Assembly: GCF_024807225.1 (NCBI RefSeq)
Contig: NZ_JANUCO010000001.1
Location: forward strand, 3,410,001-3,474,000
Length of the DNA stretch: 64,000 nucleotides
Source: Chryseobacterium ginsenosidimutans
GTDB lineage: Bacteria; Bacteroidota; Bacteroidia; Flavobacteriales; Weeksellaceae
Direction: 5' to 3'
A program made the position numbers and the translations under genes. Each line of letters opens with the position of its first letter. Positions within the stretch are counted from its first letter, which is position 1. Of this stretch, positions 46,953 to 56,313 are shown in pieces. A model generated the notes under the pieces. That model was given only the letters and a program-made list of their open reading frames with translations, searched no databases and was not told the DNA's origin.

Positions 46953-47380
46953 TCTTTAGTTCGTAGTTGGTTATAAAATATATGCAATTTCGTTAACATT
47001 TTTCGGATTTACACCTATTAATTCGTTTTGTGAGATTTAACAATATCCCCTTGTTAGCAGCAGGCAATTATTTTTCATTAAGAATTAATATTAAGAAACT
47101 GTTTATAATTATTAAAGTGTTGGTTACTCCAAGATCAAAATAATGAAGCCATTGAGTAAGCAAAGTCAGAATGCTTAGCGTATTAATATCCATCGGTTAT
47201 TTTTGAAGCAGAAGAATCTTGCAAATGCAGTTGTGACCTCATTATTAGCTTTTTCATGTGCTGAAATTTTCCTAAATGTATTAAAAAAGTAAGATTGTAT
47301 TTCTAACAATTTAAATCTCAATTCCTTTACATTACAGAATGTAATCTGCAAATCTTTGATACAATATCAAAATTTTAAAC
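46953..47380. other. gene-free spacer
   Basis: About 430 bp between the phosphotransferase and DUF2911 genes. I see no open reading frame with family signal, no long repeat and no clear promoter match. Base composition is similar to other spacers. Confidence 0.5.
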
Positions 47381-47410
47381 AAAAAAAATCCCGGATGAAC
47401 GGGATTTTAA
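47381..47410 (-). terminator. terminator after the DUF2911 gene
   Basis: ATCCCG and CGGGAT pair around GATGAA; on the minus strand a T-run follows. It lies 17 bp past the DUF2911 stop. Confidence 0.85.
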
Positions 47411-47426
47411 TTTCTGATATTCAAAT

Positions 47427-47945
47427 TTATTTTATCTCTACAGGAACTGAGATTTTATCCCAATCCATTGTGAATCCATTATTGTTTACTTTGTAAACCA
47501 ACGTTTCCTGTGTTGCTGGTAAAGCTTTTGTTTTTACATCAACACGTAAAGCATCTTTAGCTTCTTCGTATTTATAAGCGCCCCATTGTTTTGGCTCTTT
47601 GTTGAAAATCGCAGTCCAGGTTCCGGTTTCTTTAGGGATTAAGAAAAAGCTGTATTTACCTGCAGGAAGTTTTTTCCCCTGAACGGTAATGTCTTTATTC
47701 GTTTCGAAAGTAGTTGCTTCATTGGCACCCGCACGCCAAACTTTATTATAAGCTTCCAACCCACCCCAGATTGTACGCCCTTTAACAGAAGGACTGCTAT
47801 AGGCAATTGTAATGGTTGCATCTTTAATTTTTCCCGTTACAGTTGCCGGAGGACTCGCAGGTTTTTTAGCTTCCTGTGCAAATGCATTTACTGAAATCGT
47901 CATTGCAGCAAAAACTACAGCAACAGTTTTAATCATTGTTTTCAT
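47427..47945 (-). CDS. DUF2911 domain exported protein
   Basis: A 172-residue exported protein with signal peptide (…VNAFAQ). The DUF2911 motifs are clear: ITIAYSSPSVKGRTIWGGL, VWRAGANEATTFE, LPAGKYSFFLIP and WTAIFNKEPKQWGAY. The family is common in Bacteroidota, with unknown function and a beta-rich fold. It has its own terminator and lies downstream of the symporter gene on the same strand. Confidence 0.9.
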   Translation of the reverse strand: MKTMIKTVAVVFAAMTISVNAFAQEAKKPASPPATVTGKIKDATITIAYSSPSVKGRTIWGGLEAYNKVWRAGANEATTFETNKDITVQGKKLPAGKYSFFLIPKETGTWTAIFNKEPKQWGAYKYEEAKDALRVDVKTKALPATQETLVYKVNNNGFTMDWDKISVPVEIK

Positions 47946-47980
47946 AATATTTTTATTGTATGTATTTATGTATGTATGCG

Positions 47981-49673
47981 TTACGAAGTTACTGCTTTCT
48001 GCTTATAAAACAGTAACCCGATTGATGAAAATATAATAACTGCCGCTGCACCAATGACGTTGAGCCAAAGGAAAGAAACGATATCAAAATTGTAAATGGC
48101 AATAACCGTAATTTCTGATAAAATTGCCGAAATAAATACATTTGAACCGGTAATTTTTTTATAATAAAACGCGACAAGAAAAATCCCTAATATCGGACCG
48201 TAGAAAAGAGAAACCCAAGACATTCACCGCTTCAATAAGAGAACCCATTTGAGTGGCAAACATGGCAACACCGATTGAGAAAATACCCCACGCTAAAGTA
48301 TGTAGCCGACTATACTTCAATTCGGTAGCATCATCTAAAACTTCTTTTTTAAATATCAAATGAACATCTTTCAGTGAACAGGCGGCAAGGGAATTCAGTG
48401 CTGCGGAAATTGAACCCCAACTGGCTAGAAAAATGACGGCAAACAGTAAACCAATCATTCCTACAGGCAATGTATTTTTTACGAAATACAGGAAAATATA
48501 ATTGGTATCTGTTTTCTCCGCATTAAAATTTGAATTGTTTATAGCTTCTTCTACCCTGCCGTGAAGTGCTTTTACCTCGGTTTGTGTACTTTTAAAATCC
48601 TGAATTATTTTTTGAAGTTGGGGAGAATTGTTTTCTTTTAACTTTAAAATTTCTTTCGATTCTGCATTAAATTTTGTTTGCAAATTCTGATGCTCTTTTT
48701 CAAAAACCGCAGCCTGTTCAGGTTTTGTTTCCTTTAAATGTTGATAAGAGCGTTCGTTAAAATAAATCGGAGCCGGTTTTAGAGAAAAGAAAGCGAAAAG
48801 CAAAGCACCGATCAAAAGAATAGCAAACTGCATCGGAATTTTAACTAATCCATTCAACAGCAAGCCCATTTTTGCATTGGTGTTGTCTTTCGCAGTAATA
48901 TATCTCCCAACCTGACTCTGGTCAGTACCAAAGTAAGAAAGTGCCAGGAAAAAACCGCCGATCAACCCACTCCAAATATTGTATTTATCTTTCCAATCGA
49001 ATTCTGTGGTGATTACATTGAGCTTTCCGGATTTCCCCGCCAGATAAAGCGCATCCTTAAAACCAATACCATTCGGCATATTTTGAATAAGCAAATAACC
49101 TGCAAAAGCCATGGTTCCCAGAATAATAAGAAACTGTAATTTTTGGGTGTGAGCGATCGCTTTTGCGCCACCAACATAAGTGTAAATCATCAGAATTCCA
49201 CCTGTTAAAACATTCGTTAAATAAATATTCCAGTTTAAAACGCTTGATAAGATGATACTCGGAGCGTAAATGCTGATTCCTGTTGATAAGCCTCTTGAAA
49301 AAAGAAAAAGCAGTGAAGTAAGCACCCTTGTTTTTTTATCAAAACGGTTTTCTAAATATTCATAGGCGGTGTAGACATTTAATCGCTGAAAAATCGGGAT
49401 GAAAGTGATACAGATAACAATCATCGCCAAAGGCAAACCAAAGTAATACTGCACGAAACGCATCCCATCTGTATAAGCCTGACCCGGTGCCGAAAGAAAT
49501 GTAATGGCACTTGCCTGCGTAGCCATAATACCTATCAACACAATGTACCAAGGCATTTTATTATCTGCTTTCAGGTATGATTCGTTGCTTTTTTGCCCAC
49601 GACCGATAAATACGCCGTAAACAACCACTGCAACCAGTGTAAAAATAAGAACTGTCCAATCTATCGTACTCAT
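47981..49673 (-). CDS. sodium:solute symporter (SSS family), frame broken by one extra base
   Basis: A Na+-driven transporter of the SSS/SGLT family; 563 residues when joined. About 13 hydrophobic helices; GIMATQASAITFLSAPGQAY is the conserved sodium-site region and NVLTGGILMIYTYVGGAKA follows. The frame as read ends LGFSFLRSDIRDF. Removing one base of the AAA at 48211-48213 gives LGSLFYGPILGIFLVAFYY and the last helices. A ~95-residue charged, coiled-coil-like segment interrupts the helices near residues 300-395. It is translationally coupled to a 34-residue peptide and a PIG-L deacetylase upstream, which suggests a role in taking up the sugar product. Confidence 0.87.
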
Positions 49674-49774
49674 GCCCAGAATTTAGTAAACAAATAATAA
49701 AATGCGATCTGTAATACTAGTGCAACTGCTAATAATATATACCAGATATTCCAATTTTTAAGTTGATTGTTCAT
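49670..49774 (-). CDS. 34-residue single-helix membrane peptide
   Basis: Short frame MNNQLKNWNIWYILLAVALV continuing LQIAFYYLFTKFWA. It has a polar N-terminus and one hydrophobic helix of about 22 residues. Its ATG overlaps the PIG-L stop (TGATG) and its TGA overlaps the symporter ATG (ATGA), so it exactly bridges two genes. That arrangement is hard to explain by chance. I infer a small accessory subunit of the symporter. No known family recognised. Confidence 0.6.
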   Translation of the reverse strand: MNNQLKNWNIWYILLAVALVLQIAFYYLFTKFWA

Positions 49775-52278
49775 CAGTTTTTCTGTGCAGATAAAAAGTT
49801 TAAAAATAAACGTGCCGCGCCAACATTTCCTGCAGGCAGCTGTCTGAAAAATGCCAACGGTGTATAAATAAAATTACCCTTCCCGTATTTGGCATATAAA
49901 GTTGATCCCTGAAGAGAATCTTCACCTGTATCGTGCATTTCAAAAAGCGGTTCATACGCTGCATCCCATTTCTCAGGGAAATAAGCGCCACGCTCCTGAA
50001 CCCAACCTTTAAAATCATCAGCAGTAATTTTGTTCGGATAGTTCAGCAATTTATGATTGGGATTTAAAAACTTAACCTCAGCATTTTCTTCGGTCACACG
50101 CTTATTGGCAATACTGAAATTATACATCCCCAATTGGTTAACCGTTGTATCCTGATTGGTGTTATACTGCATCACCAAATTACCTCCCGCTTTTACATAA
50201 GACCATAAAAAAGGCATCCAACGACCCAATTTTTTCTCCGTATTATTGGCACGAACACCCAATACAATGGCGTCATATTGCGATAGCTTGTTTTGACTAC
50301 CGTTTCCGCCGGATTCATCTAAGTTGCCATAAAAATCTTCGTCTTTCAAGACATCTACCTGAATACCTGCAATGCGCAGAAACTCAGGAATGAAATCACC
50401 CGCACCTTCTATGTAACCCACTTTTTTAACTTTCGCCTGAATATCGCCTTTCATTACGATGACCGTTGCAGGTGCAAAATATTGTAAGGACGGTAAATGC
50501 GGGTACTGAATTAGTACCTTATTTTTATTGTAAATTACTCCATCTGCAACATAATTTGCATCCAATTGCAAACGACTCGAATTGATTGAGGCAAGTTTAT
50601 TTTTTGGAATAACGTAATCGATGGTAAAATCTTTGCCTGTGATCGAATTTACATCAGCACTGCCTAATTGTTCTCCGTTATACATCAGGTTTATTTTACT
50701 ATTAGTGAATTTTTTGCTGGAATTAACCTTAACATTTAAACTCAAATGTAAATCTTCATTTTCCTTGACCAAATAAAGGGGTTGTGCAAATTTCAGTTCC
50801 AATGCAGGAACAATGCGCAAAGCTTCAACCACATCACCACGCACCGGATCTAATTTCTTGAAAGATAAAGGAAGTTTAACCTGAAACTTTTCCGAACCTA
50901 TTTTTAAATTAAGCAAAACATTCAATGGTGATTCTGCTTCCGGCAAACCGACTAAAGTATCATTCGGAACAGAGAAAGTTGCTGCGTTCGTGGGAGATTT
51001 TGCCAACCAGTAAGGTTCTGTGAGTGCTGCATCTGCAGGAATCTGAATGTCGTGCTGAATGGTAATTAAAGAATCTTTTGATAATTTTCTATTGAAGCTT
51101 TCTGATTGACTTAACCATTTTACATTTTCTAAAACGACAGGATTTTCAGCTCTTGAAATCAGATTTAACCTGAAATTGTGATTGTCTCCGGCAACAGCTT
51201 CCGCCTGATTGGTCACTACTTCGCCCATAAATCCGGCACAGCTTAAAATGATATTATCGAGTGCTGTAATTTTATCCTTTTTTAGGTTTACGTCATTTAG
51301 CGCCATCACCTTTTTTCGCAAAACAAGCAAAGCAGGTAAACTAAGGTCAGGTTTATTAAAATTGAAAGCAGAAATAATTTTATCCAATGATTGATCAATA
51401 TCGGCGTTTCCTTTTGCCGTCCAGGTTTTAACTACACCATCAAAAAGTGTTGCTTTTGCAGGCTCGCCAAGAACGCTGGTAAAATATTCAGTTTTGATTC
51501 CGGCTACAGACTGTGTTCCCGCACCCTGACTTTTATGTAAACTTCTGCTTAATCCTGCCAATTCACCATAGCCCATTCCCAATTGCGCATCATATTGCCC
51601 AACGGTAACTTTCATTTGATTTTCAGCTGTTGTATTGACAGAACCAAATCGGAAAGTATTCCACAATACACGTTTTGGTTGCCATACAGTAATATATTTT
51701 AGTTGATCCGGGAAAGCGGTTTTATCTCCTGCCAGCTTAAAAGCTTTTTCCGCAACCACAGCCGAAGCCGCATGTTGTCCGTGTCCTGCCGCAGCAGTAG
51801 GAGGAAAACGACAAATGATCACATCAGGACGGAATTTTCGGATGACCCAAACTACATCTGCTGTAATGCTGTCTGCATCCCATTGTTTGAAGGTGTCGGT
51901 CGTATTTTTAGAGAACCCGAAATCAATCGCGCGGGTAAAAAACTGTTGGGCACCGTCTAACTTTCTTGCTTCTAAAAGCTCATGCGTTCTTATTAAACCC
52001 AATGCAGCACCTTGTTCTGTCCCCAATAAATTCTGACCGCCATCACCTCTGGTTAAAGACAAATAACCCGTCTCTACATTCTGGTCGTTGATTAACCAGG
52101 AGAGTAATCCTGTATTTTCATCATCGGGATGAGCAGCCAAGTATAAAACTTTAGGTATATGTTTAAGGGTTTTGAGTTCTCGGTAAATTTCGGATGATTT
52201 TGAGGGACGAACCTGTTGGGCCGAACAAAAAACCGAAAAAAAGCCAAGGATAAATATAATGAATACTTTTTTGAACAT
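49774..52278 (-). CDS. PIG-L family deacetylase, exported multi-domain protein
   Basis: An 834-residue protein with signal peptide MFKKVFIIFILGFFSVFCSAQ from the ATG at 52278 (21 letters shortened in use: cleavage after CSAQ). Residues ~30-230 form the PIG-L/LmbE zinc deacetylase: LYLAAHPDDENTG with the zinc ligands, RGDGGQN, and HGQHAASAVVAEKAF with the third ligand. The last ~600 residues are beta-rich and end in a glutamine-amidotransferase-like domain (LSQYDAIVLGVRANN, YVKAGGNLVMQYNTNQD). It removes acetyl groups from an N-acetyl sugar or conjugate outside the cytoplasm; substrate unknown. First gene of the coupled operon. Confidence 0.87.
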   Translation of the reverse strand: MFKKVFIIFILGFFSVFCSAQQVRPSKSSEIYRELKTLKHIPKVLYLAAHPDDENTGLLSWLINDQNVETGYLSLTRGDGGQNLLGTEQGAALGLIRTHELLEARKLDGAQQFFTRAIDFGFSKNTTDTFKQWDADSITADVVWVIRKFRPDVIICRFPPTAAAGHGQHAASAVVAEKAFKLAGDKTAFPDQLKYITVWQPKRVLWNTFRFGSVNTTAENQMKVTVGQYDAQLGMGYGELAGLSRSLHKSQGAGTQSVAGIKTEYFTSVLGEPAKATLFDGVVKTWTAKGNADIDQSLDKIISAFNFNKPDLSLPALLVLRKKVMALNDVNLKKDKITALDNIILSCAGFMGEVVTNQAEAVAGDNHNFRLNLISRAENPVVLENVKWLSQSESFNRKLSKDSLITIQHDIQIPADAALTEPYWLAKSPTNAATFSVPNDTLVGLPEAESPLNVLLNLKIGSEKFQVKLPLSFKKLDPVRGDVVEALRIVPALELKFAQPLYLVKENEDLHLSLNVKVNSSKKFTNSKINLMYNGEQLGSADVNSITGKDFTIDYVIPKNKLASINSSRLQLDANYVADGVIYNKNKVLIQYPHLPSLQYFAPATVIVMKGDIQAKVKKVGYIEGAGDFIPEFLRIAGIQVDVLKDEDFYGNLDESGGNGSQNKLSQYDAIVLGVRANNTEKKLGRWMPFLWSYVKAGGNLVMQYNTNQDTTVNQLGMYNFSIANKRVTEENAEVKFLNPNHKLLNYPNKITADDFKGWVQERGAYFPEKWDAAYEPLFEMHDTGEDSLQGSTLYAKYGKGNFIYTPLAFFRQLPAGNVGAARLFLNFLSAQKN

Positions 52279-52420
52279 TTGAATTTGCTTTGCGGGGCAA
52301 ATATAGGTAAATCGTTTTTCTTTCAACTTTAAAAGAAAAAGCACGTAACAACTCCGAATATTCTATTATATTTTTCGTAAATCTCTGTGTAAAAAAAGAC
52401 AATCGTTTTGTGATTTAAAT

Positions 52421-52759
52421 TTAGAGCCTGTTTAAATTTCATATCATAAACTTTTCCCCTGTTTGAAATATGATTTTTTATATTTTCTTGAAATTGAAAG
52501 TTTTTGTATCAAAAGACTTAAGGTCTCTTTCAAAAGGAATCTTCTTTTTAACGCAAAGATTATATTTACATTCCGCATTATTTTAGAAGGCAAAGGCAAA
52601 TAAATTTGCTTCGCGAAGCGTGAAAACAAGACTTCATCAAATCAACTTGTTGATTCATCTTTGCTCACTTCAATTAAATAATATTGAATTAAAGCTTTGC
52701 GTTAAAAAAATTAATAGTGTTTTTTTTAATTTTTAAATCAAATTTAAACAGGCTCTTAG
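52421..52759. mobile_element. short inverted-repeat element (MITE-like), copy 2
   Basis: The best-preserved copy. GAGCCTGTTTAAATTT at 52424-52439 and its exact complement at 52740-52755 form 16-bp perfect terminal inverted repeats, flanked by TTA on both sides. An inner pair TTTAACGCAAAG / CTTTGCGTTAAA (52555 and 52693 regions) and a central GCTTCGCGAAGC palindrome near 52608 repeat in copy 1 in reverse. No coding capacity. It fills the spacer between the LPS-kinase-like and PIG-L genes. Confidence 0.7.
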
Positions 52760-52844
52760 GCTATTCAGGCTCTTACTTCATTTTACTGTAATTGCACTTA
52801 TTGTATATTTAGAATACTGTAAACATCGTTTAATAACAAAAGAA

Positions 52845-53606
52845 TTAAATTTTTATAATATGTTTATATAACTTAAGTACTTTCTTTATTTTACGTTTAA
52901 TTAATAATCTATTTGTTGCCTGAATAATTTTTTTAAGACAAAACTCTGAAGAAATTCCGGATAGTAGAGCGTATTCTTCAGCAATTATTTTTATTATTTC
53001 TCTGTCATTTGTGAATCTCGCAAAACTCTTTAGACGCTTGTCGATATCGATGTTATCATAAAAATTCATTCTGTTTAAATCCACCATATAAACATCATAA
53101 TTATCATTTTCTTTTTTTATTAAAAAATTACCCGAAGAATTATCCAGAAACTGAATCCCATTATTATGTAAACGAAAGATGAGAGACACATATTCCTTAA
53201 TAATTCTTTCTCTGTCCGGAAAAGAATTATCGTAGAGAACATCCGTTAAAGGAATTGAATTTTCAAGTTGTTCGCTCACATAATAACTAGACGTTAAGCC
53301 TATAAAATCGTGATTTTCAATATAAGCGACAGGTTTTGGGGTATGAAATTTTTTGTCAATTAACATGTGTGCATATTCAAAAGATCTTCTGGCTTTAGAT
53401 TTTCGATAAAATTTATAGACATGTCTATTGATAATGTTATGTTGCTTAAAAGATTTAAAATTTAAAATCAGACCACCAATTTCAAAAATTTTAATCACAT
53501 TTCTACTGCCATTTCCAATTAGTGTTCCATCATTTTTAAATTTTTTTAGAATGGCTGTTATTTCCTCTTCGTATTGGGATAAGTTTTCAGCAAGAATCAG
53601 TTTCAT
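52845..53606 (-). CDS. lipopolysaccharide kinase (InaA/WaaP-like) family protein
   Basis: A 253-residue protein-kinase-like fold. RNVIKIFEIGGLILNFKSFK holds the N-lobe Lys, and GIQFLDNSSGNFLIKKEND with YMVDLNRMNF supply the catalytic loop (D..S.N) and the metal-binding Asp. Relatives phosphorylate Kdo or heptose in lipid A/core. It lies 18 bp downstream of a GT9 glycosyltransferase, which supports a role in LPS core assembly. Confidence 0.82.
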   Translation of the reverse strand: MKLILAENLSQYEEEITAILKKFKNDGTLIGNGSRNVIKIFEIGGLILNFKSFKQHNIINRHVYKFYRKSKARRSFEYAHMLIDKKFHTPKPVAYIENHDFIGLTSSYYVSEQLENSIPLTDVLYDNSFPDRERIIKEYVSLIFRLHNNGIQFLDNSSGNFLIKKENDNYDVYMVDLNRMNFYDNIDIDKRLKSFARFTNDREIIKIIAEEYALLSGISSEFCLKKIIQATNRLLIKRKIKKVLKLYKHIIKI

Positions 53607-53624
53607 GATCGTTTATTTAAAAAA

Positions 53625-54671
53625 TTAAGAATGGCTTAAAGTTTTGCGTAGTAAATCTATAATACCTTCATTATCCACATTTCCCGTATTAATAGAAAAA
53701 CTCTTATTGCCATAAGGTTTATAAGCATTCTCGTCGGTTACTGAAAACAAACCGACAGTAGGCGTTCCGGAAGCACTTGCCAAATGCATTACTCCGTTAT
53801 CTGCTGCGATAAAAAGCACACAATTTGCAATAAAAGCGCCCATCTCGCGAATATCTTTACTGTAAAAAGAGGGGATTTTAAAATTTAATTTCGATATATT
53901 TTCAACGGGTAAAAGCTCGATAATATTATACTCCGGAAAAGCTTTTTCTAATTTATCATAGAATTCTGTCCACCAGCTTTCAGAATAGCACTTTTCTCCT
54001 GTAGCGTTTGTAAAAAGACAAATGGTCTTCTTGTCATTTTTTACGAGTTCAAGTAATTTTTCCTTTCCTTTTTGGATTTCATTTTTATCTAACTTAAGGT
54101 CAAGAGATGGTACTTTGTCTGTGTTTTCAGACTTACCTAATTTTGATAAATAATCTCTTAAATTGTAAACACTGTTTTTAGCAGAATGCCCATAATCTGA
54201 ATATTGTGATGAACAATTTTCGTCAAAGTCTCCAAATAATCTGTATTTTGAATTCGCAAAAAGAGTAGATAATCTACCTGAAGACGACCCAAAACTGGCA
54301 TTAATAACCAGATCGTATCTTTTTGTTCTTATCGAAGTCCATCCTTTTATATATTGAAATAAATTGCTAAACGGTTTTTTTGGAAGTTGGGTAATCTTAT
54401 CAATATTTGTATAATTTTTATAAATTGAAGGGGTAATACCGCCTTTTACAAATAAATCGATTTTGCTTTCCGGAAAAGTATCAATAACTTCCTGAACCAA
54501 AGGGCTAAGTAACAATAAATTGCCTAATCTGTGATTGGGTCTGGAAATTAATATTCTTTTTATGATGATATCTTTTTCAGGATTTAGATCTATACTTGAT
54601 TTTCCAATATTTTTAGTCAAGCTTCGCATGATAGATCTTCTAACACTATTTATATTTTTCTTGATTTTCAT
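53625..54671 (-). CDS. glycosyltransferase family 9 (heptosyltransferase-like)
   Basis: A 348-residue GT-B enzyme of the ADP-heptose:LPS heptosyltransferase family. ILISRPNHRLGNLLLLSPLV is the GT9 N-terminal motif and the C-terminal AADNGVMHLASASGTPTVGLF is the nucleotide-sugar-binding motif with the D.G..H.A pattern (given to 20). The ATG at 54671 is preferred over a TTG at 54677. It heads a two-gene unit with the LPS-kinase-like gene. Confidence 0.88.
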   Translation of the reverse strand: MKIKKNINSVRRSIMRSLTKNIGKSSIDLNPEKDIIIKRILISRPNHRLGNLLLLSPLVQEVIDTFPESKIDLFVKGGITPSIYKNYTNIDKITQLPKKPFSNLFQYIKGWTSIRTKRYDLVINASFGSSSGRLSTLFANSKYRLFGDFDENCSSQYSDYGHSAKNSVYNLRDYLSKLGKSENTDKVPSLDLKLDKNEIQKGKEKLLELVKNDKKTICLFTNATGEKCYSESWWTEFYDKLEKAFPEYNIIELLPVENISKLNFKIPSFYSKDIREMGAFIANCVLFIAADNGVMHLASASGTPTVGLFSVTDENAYKPYGNKSFSINTGNVDNEGIIDLLRKTLSHS

Positions 54672-55087
54672 GGGCAAAATATTTTGTAACAGTTATGCGT
54701 TACGAATTTAGAGAAAATACTTTAAACAGTAGATTTTTTAATAATTTCATCATAATAGTTTTTTTCAATATAAAAAATTTTGAATATCGATTTTTGTGGA
54801 TTATTACTAAATATCCATTACAACAATCTCATCTGCTAGCAATTATTTTTAGTAACTCGAAAAAAGATAAAATATTTCAAAATAGGGGCTTAAATTTACC
54901 ATTGATCTAATTTTTTTTCAATCAGAAATTTGATAGAGAAATATTATCAATAATTTAAATATTTTCATATTAAGAGAATGATGGTTTTTGATATTTTCTT
55001 AGTTTCTGCCCTGCCAAAGATTGGCTAAATTCGTTTTATCAATCCGTATTAAAGAGCTATATTTAAAGCAAATTTTATATTAAGAAA
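54672..55087. other. gene-free spacer between divergent genes
   Basis: About 415 bp, very AT-rich, between the divergent GT9 and AraC-type genes. It must hold both promoters, but I cannot pick a TAnnTTTG element with proper spacing for either. One open frame on the plus strand (54695-54910) is AT-driven and unlike any known protein. Confidence 0.5.
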
Positions 55088-56224
55088 TTGATCTATACAA
55101 CACTTTTAAATATTGCTATTTTTCAGGGAGTAGTCTTAGGCGTAGTCATTTTAAAGTCTTCCTTATTCAATAGCAAATCAAATAAATATTTAGCCTATTT
55201 ACTATTTGCACTTTCCTTTGTTTTACTGAATTATGTTTTTGAAATTGAAGGTGCATTTACGTCCTATCCTTTTCTACGTTTTCTGGACTATATTGAGTGG
55301 ATATTTTTACTACCCGTCTTCATCTTCCTGTTTATAATAAACCGAATTGATGACACTGTAAAGAACAGACAAAGAACTTATTTGTATTATATTCCGTTTG
55401 CCTATTCCTCTACTTTTACGATTACATACCATCTGAATGATATTTTAGGAATTTATAAAATCGCAGATTCAGGCATTTTCATAATCAATATACTTAGACT
55501 GATTCAGCTTTTATTTGCCTTTATCATCATCTTGTTTCCACCTTTTTACTCTTATTTTATGATAAGGCACTTAAAAGATCTACAAGAAAAAAAATGGATA
55601 ATCATCTTATTAACTACACTCTATTTATTATTATCTACCTGGCTAATTACATATATGACTGGCTTCTTTTTTGGAGTAGACATTTCTTCTACCATGAGTG
55701 TGTTGGCTTTATGTGCAACATTTATTATGCACTGGACAGCTTATATAGGTATTTACAAATACAAGCTTGCAAAAAACAAAGATGCTGTCTACCATTTTCT
55801 AAATAATGATTCAACTGTTTTGTCTCCCGATCTGCAAATTGTAGAAAATAGTACGCCACAAGAATATAAGGAATCTATCACGGCAGATAATCTTTATTTT
55901 CAAAAACTGGAACTTCTTTGTAAAGATGAGCACATTTATACCGACAGCACATTAAACAGGGAAAAAGTTGCTGAAAAACTAGGCATAAGCGCTGGATATG
56001 TTTCGCAAATTGTAAACACGATAACCGGAGATAACTTTGCCCATTACATCAATCAATATCGGGTGGAAGCTGTGAAGAAAATGATATCAGATCCGGAATA
56101 TGAAAACTATACTTTGCTGACGATGGGATTAGAATCCGGGTTTACTTCAAAAACTACTTTTTACAATGCCTTTAAAAAAGTTACCGGTCAAACCCCCAAT
56201 GAATACAAAAACAGCAGAAAATAA
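55088..56224 (+). CDS. membrane-anchored AraC family transcriptional regulator
   Basis: A 378-residue protein. About seven hydrophobic helices fill residues 1-235 (for example IFLLPVFIFLFIINR), and the C-terminal AraC domain follows: EKLGISAGYVSQIVNTITGD is the first helix-turn-helix and LLTMGLESGFTSKTTFYNAF with KVTGQTPNEYK the second. The start is a TTG at 55088, since a stop lies at 55064 and no ATG is available upstream. The next gene is an outer-membrane protein, a probable target. Confidence 0.87.
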   Translation: MIYTTLLNIAIFQGVVLGVVILKSSLFNSKSNKYLAYLLFALSFVLLNYVFEIEGAFTSYPFLRFLDYIEWIFLLPVFIFLFIINRIDDTVKNRQRTYLYYIPFAYSSTFTITYHLNDILGIYKIADSGIFIINILRLIQLLFAFIIILFPPFYSYFMIRHLKDLQEKKWIIILLTTLYLLLSTWLITYMTGFFFGVDISSTMSVLALCATFIMHWTAYIGIYKYKLAKNKDAVYHFLNNDSTVLSPDLQIVENSTPQEYKESITADNLYFQKLELLCKDEHIYTDSTLNREKVAEKLGISAGYVSQIVNTITGDNFAHYINQYRVEAVKKMISDPEYENYTLLTMGLESGFTSKTTFYNAFKKVTGQTPNEYKNSRK

Positions 56225-56313
56225 GTCCCATTTTATCCATTTTTAAGCTTTTGGAACCCGTTCTAATTTGATTTATTTGAGTTTTGCACTTAAATAATTC
56301 AAATTAATTTTTT

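Noticed and set aside
46953..47100. Integron-like attC site beside the phosphotransferase gene
   Set aside because: A TTAGCAGCAGGC phrase looked suggestive, but I could not find paired attC boxes or a core site.
54695..54910. Plus-strand 71-codon frame in the GT9/AraC spacer
   Set aside because: Composition-driven AT-rich translation (Asn, Ile, Phe, Lys), no promoter, no family pattern.
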